Source of the DNA: an uncultured Mucilaginibacter sp.
Lineage (GTDB): Bacteria > Bacteroidota > Bacteroidia > Sphingobacteriales > Sphingobacteriaceae
DNA length: 55,376 nucleotides
Direction: 5' to 3'
NCBI RefSeq assembly: GCF_946481715.1
Contig: NZ_CAMLOV010000015.1
Span: 1 to 55,376 of the forward strand
Below, piece by piece: positions 49,772 to 55,376 of the stretch (its first letter is position 1; the number at the start of each line of letters is the position of its first letter). Below the pieces are notes generated by a model. That model had not been told where the DNA came from. It saw only the letters and a list, made by a program, of their open reading frames with translations, and did no database searches. The translations under genes were made by a program, and so were the position numbers.

Positions 49772-52222
49772 ATGAAGGTACTAAAATTCGGAGGAACGTC
49801 CGTAGGAACGGTAAACAGCATCAAAACACTGCTGGATATTTTAAAAGAAGAGAACAATAACGGCAGTAAGCCCGTGGTGGTTTTATCGGCCATGAGCGGC
49901 ATAACCAACCTGCTTGTTTCGATGGCAGAGGGCGCAGCGGCCGGCAAAGAGTTTACAGCAGAACTTGCCGAACTGGAACGCCGCCATTTTGAAGTGGTAA
50001 AGGCCTTGCTGGATATCCAGAATCAAAACCCGGCTTATACCCGCTTAAAGATCCACTTTAACCAGTTAGAGGAATTGCTGCAGGGCGTACTAACCCTAAG
50101 AGAACTTACCGCCAAAACCCGCGATACCATCCTGAGTTACGGCGAACGCTGCTCGGCTATGATGATTGCCAAGATCGCTGCGCAGCGTTTCCCGGAGGCT
50201 ATGTTTGTAGATGCATCCGAACTGATAAAAACCGACAGCGCTTTTGGCAACGCCCGCGTTAATTTAGAATTAACCGACCGCCTGATACAAGGCTTTTATG
50301 CCGAAAACAGCGATAAGCTGCTTATTGTAACCGGTTTCATAGCCGGTAATGATGCCGGGCAAATAACCACCCTTGGCCGCGGCGGCAGCGATTATACCGC
50401 AGCCATCTTCGGCTCGGCACTTAATGCGCAGGAAATACAAATATGGACCGACGTGAACGGCATGATGACCGCCGACCCACGCATGGTAAAAAAGGCCTTC
50501 TCTTTAGAGGAACTTACCTATACCGAAGCGATGGAGCTTTCCTACTTTGGCGCCAAGGTAATTTACCCGCCAACCATGATACCGGCGTTTTTGAAAAAGA
50601 TACCCATCGTCATCAAAAACACTTTTGAGCCGGAGTTTGCAGGCACGGTTATCCGTCACGACTGCAAATCATCTAACCAGCCAATCAAAGGCATATCCTC
50701 TATCAACAACATCAGCATCCTCAGCCTCGAAGGCAGCGGCATGGTGGGTAAATCGGGCTTTAGCGGCCGGTTGTTCTCGCTGTTGGCCAGGGAGCAGATC
50801 AATATCATCCTCATCACCCAGTCGTCATCAGAGCATAGCATCACCTTTGCCGTACAACCCACCGATGTAGGCAAAGCCCAGATGCTGATAGAACAAGAGT
50901 TTGAGCTGGAACTATTGGCCAATAAACTGGAGCCGCTTGTGGTGGAAAAAGGCCAGGCGATATTAGCAATCGTGGGCGAAAACATGAAGCAGACGCCAGG
51001 GGTAAGCGGCAAACTGTTCCACGCCCTTGGGCGTAATGGTATCAACGTGCGCGCAATTGCACAAGGCTCGTCGGAGTACAACATCTCGGTTATCATCTCC
51101 GCTACCGACCTGGCCAAGGCGCTTAATGCGGTGCATGATGCCTTCTTTATACAGCTCACCAAAACGCTCCATGCCTTTTGCCTGGGCACCGGCAACATAG
51201 GGACAACCTTATTTAAACAACTAAAGGAAAACACCGATTTTTTGCAGAAAAACAACGGAATACAGGTAAAAATTGCAGGCATAAGCAACACCCGCAAAAT
51301 GGCATTCAACAGCGATGGTTTATCGCTGGATAGCTGGGAAGAAGCACTGCAGGATTCGCACCACGTAGCCGACCTGAAAACCTTCATCCACCATATGAAG
51401 GAAATGAACCTGCCCAATTGCGTGTTTATTGATAACACCGCAAGCCCCACGCCTATAGGTTTTTACGAGGAGATTTTTAAATCGAACATCTCCGTAGTTA
51501 CCTGCAACAAAATAGGCAACTCGGCAAGCTATAGCCAATATAAAACCTTTAGGGATACCGCCCGCAGGCACGGGGTCGACTTCTTTTATGAAACCAACGT
51601 GGGTGCAGGGTTGCCTATTATCCGCACTTTAAAGGATCTGATGAGCAGCGGCGACAGGGTACAACGGATAGAGGCGATACTCTCGGGAACCATCTCTTTT
51701 ATCTTTAATTACTTTAAAGGCAATGCCAACTTCCACGATGTAGTGAAAGAAGCACAGGAAAAAGGCTATACCGAGCCAGATCCGCGCGACGACCTCAGCG
51801 GCAAAGATTTTATGCGTAAAATGCTGATCCTGGCCCGCGACGCCGGTTACGAAATGGAAGCAAGCGATGTGCATATAGATGCCATATTGCCAAAAGCCTG
51901 CCTGGAAGCACAAACCGTTGAAGATTTTTATACAGCTTTAAAAAGCGAAGATGCTTTCTTTGCGAACCTGAAAGATACGGCCGAAAAGGGTAAAAAAGTA
52001 CTGCGCTACATTGGTAAGCTGGAGAACGGCAAAGCCTCCATAACGCTGCAAATGGTTGATGAAGCGCATCCTTTCTATATGCTTAGCGGCAGCGATAACA
52101 TCATCTCTTTCACTACCGACAGGTACAAAGAGCGCCCGTTGGTAATAAAAGGCCCCGGTGCAGGCGCCGAAGTAACCGCCGCCGGCGTATTTGCCGATTT
52201 GATAAATATAGGGGCGAATTAA
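49772..52222 (+). CDS. thrA: Bifunctional aspartate kinase/homoserine dehydrogenase
   Basis: ThrA does the first and third steps from aspartate to threonine. The 816 residues start with the kinase, KVLKFGGTSVGTVNSIK, then two ACT regulatory domains (about residues 300-460, with ISILSLEGSGMVGKSGFSGRLF and ILAIVGENMKQTPGVSGKLF), and end with homoserine dehydrogenase, whose NAD(P) loop is LGTGNIGTTLF and active region NVGAGLPIIRTL. The operon is controlled by the leader-peptide attenuator. Confidence 0.97.
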   Translation: MKVLKFGGTSVGTVNSIKTLLDILKEENNNGSKPVVVLSAMSGITNLLVSMAEGAAAGKEFTAELAELERRHFEVVKALLDIQNQNPAYTRLKIHFNQLEELLQGVLTLRELTAKTRDTILSYGERCSAMMIAKIAAQRFPEAMFVDASELIKTDSAFGNARVNLELTDRLIQGFYAENSDKLLIVTGFIAGNDAGQITTLGRGGSDYTAAIFGSALNAQEIQIWTDVNGMMTADPRMVKKAFSLEELTYTEAMELSYFGAKVIYPPTMIPAFLKKIPIVIKNTFEPEFAGTVIRHDCKSSNQPIKGISSINNISILSLEGSGMVGKSGFSGRLFSLLAREQINIILITQSSSEHSITFAVQPTDVGKAQMLIEQEFELELLANKLEPLVVEKGQAILAIVGENMKQTPGVSGKLFHALGRNGINVRAIAQGSSEYNISVIISATDLAKALNAVHDAFFIQLTKTLHAFCLGTGNIGTTLFKQLKENTDFLQKNNGIQVKIAGISNTRKMAFNSDGLSLDSWEEALQDSHHVADLKTFIHHMKEMNLPNCVFIDNTASPTPIGFYEEIFKSNISVVTCNKIGNSASYSQYKTFRDTARRHGVDFFYETNVGAGLPIIRTLKDLMSSGDRVQRIEAILSGTISFIFNYFKGNANFHDVVKEAQEKGYTEPDPRDDLSGKDFMRKMLILARDAGYEMEASDVHIDAILPKACLEAQTVEDFYTALKSEDAFFANLKDTAEKGKKVLRYIGKLENGKASITLQMVDEAHPFYMLSGSDNIISFTTDRYKERPLVIKGPGAGAEVTAAGVFADLINIGAN

Positions 52223-52223
52223 G

Positions 52224-52256
52224 ATACAAGAGTAAAGAATCAAGATACAAGAAAAC
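52224..52256. repeat. Degenerate CAAGATACAAGA-type word repeat
   Basis: The thrA-thrB gap contains AGATACAAGAG, TAAAGAATCAAGA and TACAAGAAAAC, of the same family as 48515-48600. Confidence 0.5.
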
Positions 52257-52288
52257 AATACTTTAGCGCTCCGCTGGAGAAAGCAGTT

Positions 52289-53275
52289 ATGAATAACGAT
52301 ATACAAGATTTAAAACAAGCCCCTGCAACAAAGCAAAAGCTATTAGATAGCGTCCAGGTCTTTGCACCGGCCACCGTTGCTAATGTTGTTTGCGGCTTTG
52401 ATGTGCTTGGGTTTGCTGTAAACGAGCCGGGCGATGAGGTAATTATGCGGGTGACCAATAAACCCGGCATCACCATCAGCAAAATAACCGGCGATGACGG
52501 CCGGTTACCGCTTAACCCCGCCAAGAACACCGTGAGCGTAAGCGTACAGCACTACCTGCAAAGCGTAGGCCGTACAGATATTGGTTTGGATATAGAGTTG
52601 CACAAAAAAATGCCCATTGGCAGCGGGCTGGGTTCCAGTTCGGCAAGTACAGTTGCGGGTTTATTTGCCATCAAAACCTTGTTGGGCGATGACACGGACG
52701 CGGCAACACTGTTGCCTTTTGCTATGAAGGGCGAGGAAATGGCTTGCGGGCATGGGCATGCGGACAACGTTGCACCGGCATTATTAGGTGGTTTTGTATT
52801 GATACGCAGTTATGAACCATTGGATGTGGTGCGTTTACCGCATCCAGCCGGTTTATGGTGCGCCATTGTTTTCCCCGATGTGGATGTACCAACACGCGAG
52901 GCGAGGCAGATTATCCGCAACAAAATATTTATGAAGGATGCCGTTACCCAATGGGGTAATATAGCCGGCCTTGTAAGCGGCCTGTTTATGCAGGACATCG
53001 ACCTGATAGGCCGCAGCATGAAAGATGTATTGGTAGAACCCGTACGCAGTATGCTGATACCGGATTTTTATGTAATGCGCGAAATGGCCATGGAAATGGG
53101 CGCGGTAAGCTTTGGGATATCTGGTTCGGGGCCATCGGTGTTTGCGTTTACGCGCGATGAAGAAACCGCCAAACGCATTACACAGAAATTGCAGAAGCAC
53201 TTAACAAGTATCAAAATAGGCTCTAACGTTTACGTATCCACTATAAACGATGCAGGGCCAAGGGTGATAGGATAG
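52289..53275 (+). CDS. thrB: Homoserine kinase
   Basis: ThrB phosphorylates homoserine with ATP. The 328-residue GHMP kinase has VFAPATVANVVCGFDVLGFA, the nucleotide loop KKMPIGSGLGSSSAST and the third motif VSFGISGSGPSVFAF. The N-terminus is about 20 residues longer than in short homologues. Second gene of the operon. Confidence 0.96.
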   Translation: MNNDIQDLKQAPATKQKLLDSVQVFAPATVANVVCGFDVLGFAVNEPGDEVIMRVTNKPGITISKITGDDGRLPLNPAKNTVSVSVQHYLQSVGRTDIGLDIELHKKMPIGSGLGSSSASTVAGLFAIKTLLGDDTDAATLLPFAMKGEEMACGHGHADNVAPALLGGFVLIRSYEPLDVVRLPHPAGLWCAIVFPDVDVPTREARQIIRNKIFMKDAVTQWGNIAGLVSGLFMQDIDLIGRSMKDVLVEPVRSMLIPDFYVMREMAMEMGAVSFGISGSGPSVFAFTRDEETAKRITQKLQKHLTSIKIGSNVYVSTINDAGPRVIG

Positions 53276-53284
53276 CATCCTCCG

Positions 53285-53377
53285 CCACGTCATTGCGAGG
53301 AACGAAGCAATCTCCCAGCAATGCATGGCGTATATGTAAAGTGTAGAGATTGCTTCGTTCCTCGCAATAACGCGTGG
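53285..53377. repeat. Long palindromic repeat (CATTGCGAGGAACGAAGCAA family) between thrB and thrC
   Basis: The left arm (53285-53314) and right arm (53346-53377) are complementary with a few differences: CATTGCGAGGAACGAAGC, AATCTC and their complements. The unit is a dispersed repeat common in Bacteroidota. It folds into a hairpin of about 28 bp in the operon's mRNA and is followed by GGGGTTTTTT. Confidence 0.85.
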
Positions 53378-53402
53378 GGTTTTTTAGACATTCGAAATTA
53401 AA

Positions 53403-54713
53403 ATGAAATTCTACAGTACCAATAATACCGAACTAAGGGTTGGCTTTAAAGAGGCCGTTTTTAACAGCATGCCGCAGGATAAGGGGCTGTATATGCCCGT
53501 GGAGATACCGCATCTTGGCGATAAATTCATACATAATCTGGATCAATATACCTTGCCTGAGATCGCCTACCACGTTGCTCAAAACCTGCTGGGCGATGAT
53601 ATCCCCGCCGAAGATTTGAAAGCACTTATTAAAGATGCCATTAACTTTTATGCGCCGGTTGTAAGGTTAGAGGATAAAGTAAACGTACTGGAGCTTTTCC
53701 ACGGCCCATCGCTGGCCTTTAAAGATTTTGGCGCGCGCTTTATGAGCCGTGTAATGAGCTACTTTTTAGAGGACGGCGAAAAACAGCTGGACGTATTGGT
53801 TGCAACCTCGGGCGATACCGGCGGTGCCGTAGCACTTGGCTTTTTAGGGGTGCCAAATACCCGCGTTACTATCCTGTATCCAAAAGGTAAAGTAAGCGAG
53901 ATTCAAGAACTACAATTAACCACCAACGGGCAAAATATCCGCGCATTGGAGATCGACGGCACCTTCGACGATTGCCAGGCACTGGTTAAACAAGCGTTTA
54001 CCGACCCTGAGTTAAATGCGAAATTCCGTTTAACATCAGCCAACTCCATCAATATTGCCAGGCTTATCCCACAAACCTTCTATTATTTTAACGCTTATGC
54101 ACAACTACTAAAACGCGGCACAAGCAAAGTTGTATTTGCCGTACCGAGTGGCAATTTTGGCAACATTGGCGCTGGCTTATTGGCCTGGAAGATGGGCCTG
54201 CCCGTAGAGCAATTTATAGCCGCTACGAATGCTAATGATACCGTTCCCGAGTTTTTAAAAACCGGGGTTTACCAACCAAAACCCTCTGTGGCTACTTTAT
54301 CCAACGCCATGGATGTAGGCAACCCGAGCAACTGGGTGCGCATTGCCGATTTGTTTAAAGAACATCCGGACCAGCTAAATGCACTTATAACGGGATACAC
54401 TTATACCGATGAGGATACCTTAGCCGCTATACAGGAGATCTTCGACACCTATAATTACGTGGCTTGCCCGCATACCGCCATTGCCTGGAAGGCATTGAAA
54501 GCTTATCAGCAGGAACACAAAGCAGATGATACAGCCGGCGTGTTTTTATCAACCGCTCATCCATGCAAATTCCCGGATGTATTTACCGAACAGATTGCAC
54601 ACGAAATAACCATACCCGAACAAGTAAAAGAACTGGAACAAAAAGAGAGCAAAGCAGTAAGTTTAGGCACCGGTTTTGACGAATTTAAAAGATATTTGCT
54701 GGAAAATAATTAG
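53403..54713 (+). CDS. thrC: Threonine synthase
   Basis: ThrC converts O-phosphohomoserine to threonine with PLP. The 436-residue enzyme has the PLP lysine in HGPSLAFKDFGARFM, LVATSGDTGGAVALGF and phosphate/glycine loop VPSGNFGNIGAG. This is the longer, E. coli-like type of ThrC. Last gene of the operon proper. Confidence 0.97.
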   Translation: MKFYSTNNTELRVGFKEAVFNSMPQDKGLYMPVEIPHLGDKFIHNLDQYTLPEIAYHVAQNLLGDDIPAEDLKALIKDAINFYAPVVRLEDKVNVLELFHGPSLAFKDFGARFMSRVMSYFLEDGEKQLDVLVATSGDTGGAVALGFLGVPNTRVTILYPKGKVSEIQELQLTTNGQNIRALEIDGTFDDCQALVKQAFTDPELNAKFRLTSANSINIARLIPQTFYYFNAYAQLLKRGTSKVVFAVPSGNFGNIGAGLLAWKMGLPVEQFIAATNANDTVPEFLKTGVYQPKPSVATLSNAMDVGNPSNWVRIADLFKEHPDQLNALITGYTYTDEDTLAAIQEIFDTYNYVACPHTAIAWKALKAYQQEHKADDTAGVFLSTAHPCKFPDVFTEQIAHEITIPEQVKELEQKESKAVSLGTGFDEFKRYLLENN

Positions 54714-54714
54714 C

Positions 54715-55098
54715 ATGAGCAAACGCAGCATCCGGGCTTTTATATTTTTTATTGTTTGTGTAATAGGTATAAGCAGTTGTAAAAACCAGCGCCCGTTTAA
54801 TGGCCGCGAGTGGAACGATGGCGATGGCATCGATTTCCCGAAGCGCTATATGATGGTGGATGATCTGCTGGCCAACCACAAACTAAAGGGCCTTACCTAT
54901 AAGCAAGTTATTCTTTTATTAAAATACCCGCAGCGCAACAGCCATACCGACCGGAGTTTCTACTACGATATCACATTAAAAATGAGCGGCATTGATACGG
55001 CTTACTTTAAAGGCTTGTTGTTTAAACTGAATGCTGATTCGGTGGTGACTGATGTGCAGGTTTTTGAAAAGACAGGTAAAAAGAAAGAGAAAAAGTGA
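54715..55098 (+). CDS. Small lipoprotein, BamE/SmpA-like
   Basis: The 127 residues start MSKRSIRAFIFF, with lipobox GISSC and the acyl Cys at about residue 22. The mature part contains MMVDDLLANHKLKGLTYKQVILLLKYP and a YYDI strand, the pattern of BamE-like domains. The start is ATG at 54715, one base after the thrC stop; a frame to 54676 overlaps thrC and has no signal. Function unknown. Confidence 0.6.
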   Translation: MSKRSIRAFIFFIVCVIGISSCKNQRPFNGREWNDGDGIDFPKRYMMVDDLLANHKLKGLTYKQVILLLKYPQRNSHTDRSFYYDITLKMSGIDTAYFKGLLFKLNADSVVTDVQVFEKTGKKKEKK

Positions 55099-55376
55099 TC
55101 AACACCATCATATTCGACCTCGGTGCAGTACTTATCGACTGGAACCCGGATTACATGTACCGCACTATTTTTGACGATGAAGAGCAAATGCGCCATTTCC
55201 TCACCAACGTTACCACCTCCGACTGGAACGAGGAGCAGGATGCCGGGCGCTCTTTGCAGGAAGGCACCGAATGGCTCATTGCAAAACACCCTGATCATGA
55301 AGAAAACATCCGCGCCTTTTACGGCCGTTGGATAGAGATGCTGGGCGATGCCTTTGAAGGTACCGTGGAGATATTT
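55095..55376 (+). CDS. HAD-family hydrolase, N-terminal part (runs off the window)
   Basis: A GTG at 55095, overlapping the previous TGA, opens a frame (M)INTIIFDLGAVLIDW-NPDYMY that continues with EEQDAGRSLQEGTEW to the window edge. IIFDLGAVLIDWNP is a variant of HAD motif I, in which the second Asp of DxD is replaced (D-L-G). This layout fits YihX-type sugar phosphatases (haloacid dehalogenase IA). The C-terminal motifs are beyond the edge. Confidence 0.85.
   Translation, partial: MINTIIFDLGAVLIDWNPDYMYRTIFDDEEQMRHFLTNVTTSDWNEEQDAGRSLQEGTEWLIAKHPDHEENIRAFYGRWIEMLGDAFEGTVEIF

Overview
This window reads as chromosome of a Bacteroidota bacterium of the Sphingobacteriaceae (Mucilaginibacter/Pedobacter-like). 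The grounds are promoters of the TTG-N20-TAnnTTTG type, several TTG start codons without Shine-Dalgarno sequences, Bacteroidota protein families (DUF4270, DUF922, DUF4349, a short glycogen-synthase-like GT5 protein, CarB without its allosteric domain) and many short degenerate-word hairpin repeats between genes. The genus is inferred, not proven. I saw no rRNA, tRNA or CRISPR array.

1-9600: the tip of an ECF sigma factor, VOC-fold proteins, a DUF922 protein, a single-domain response regulator, two related tiny zinc-ribbon proteins (one without an ATG), an M16 peptidase, TrmD, and a membrane-protein/XRE-regulator operon. 9608-12503: a complete 2,896-bp IS1595-family element with 25-bp perfect terminal inverted repeats and an 8-bp target duplication (AACATACT). 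It carries a transposase, a 48-codon gene coupled to it and three passengers, one of which is a HEPN-like protein. It landed inside the promoter/operator of the neighbouring membrane/XRE operon.

12600-24500: an M28 peptidase and RpiB, TatC, then the fatty-acid/phospholipid cluster yceD-rpmF-plsX-fabH-accB-accC on the minus strand, a DUF5009-type membrane protein, pdxA and rsmA. 24470-38300: a frameshifted secreted-protein gene, EcsC, a 2-hydroxyacid dehydrogenase, greA with a striking promoter-hairpin leader, a HIT protein, OxyR, an acyltransferase, glmS, DUF4270, a GT5 protein and panC/panD, then a Crp-type regulator and a fatty-acid-hydroxylase family protein. 38500-49500: carB, a membrane protein with possible carrier-like ends, rnhB, a glycosyltransferase, gcvT, comB, a DUF4349 lipoprotein, a MazG-like protein, dtd and rsgA.

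49600-55376: the threonine operon thrA-thrB-thrC. It is preceded by an unannotated Thr/Ile-rich leader peptide and an intrinsic terminator, with a competing antiterminator sequence in the end of the leader gene: a ribosome-mediated attenuator like thrL of enterobacteria. A small lipoprotein and the start of a HAD phosphatase close the window.

Most genes are ordinary housekeeping. The parts most worth a second look are the passenger-carrying IS1595 element with its regulatory repeats, the thr attenuator, the greA leader hairpin and the paralogous zinc-ribbon pair.
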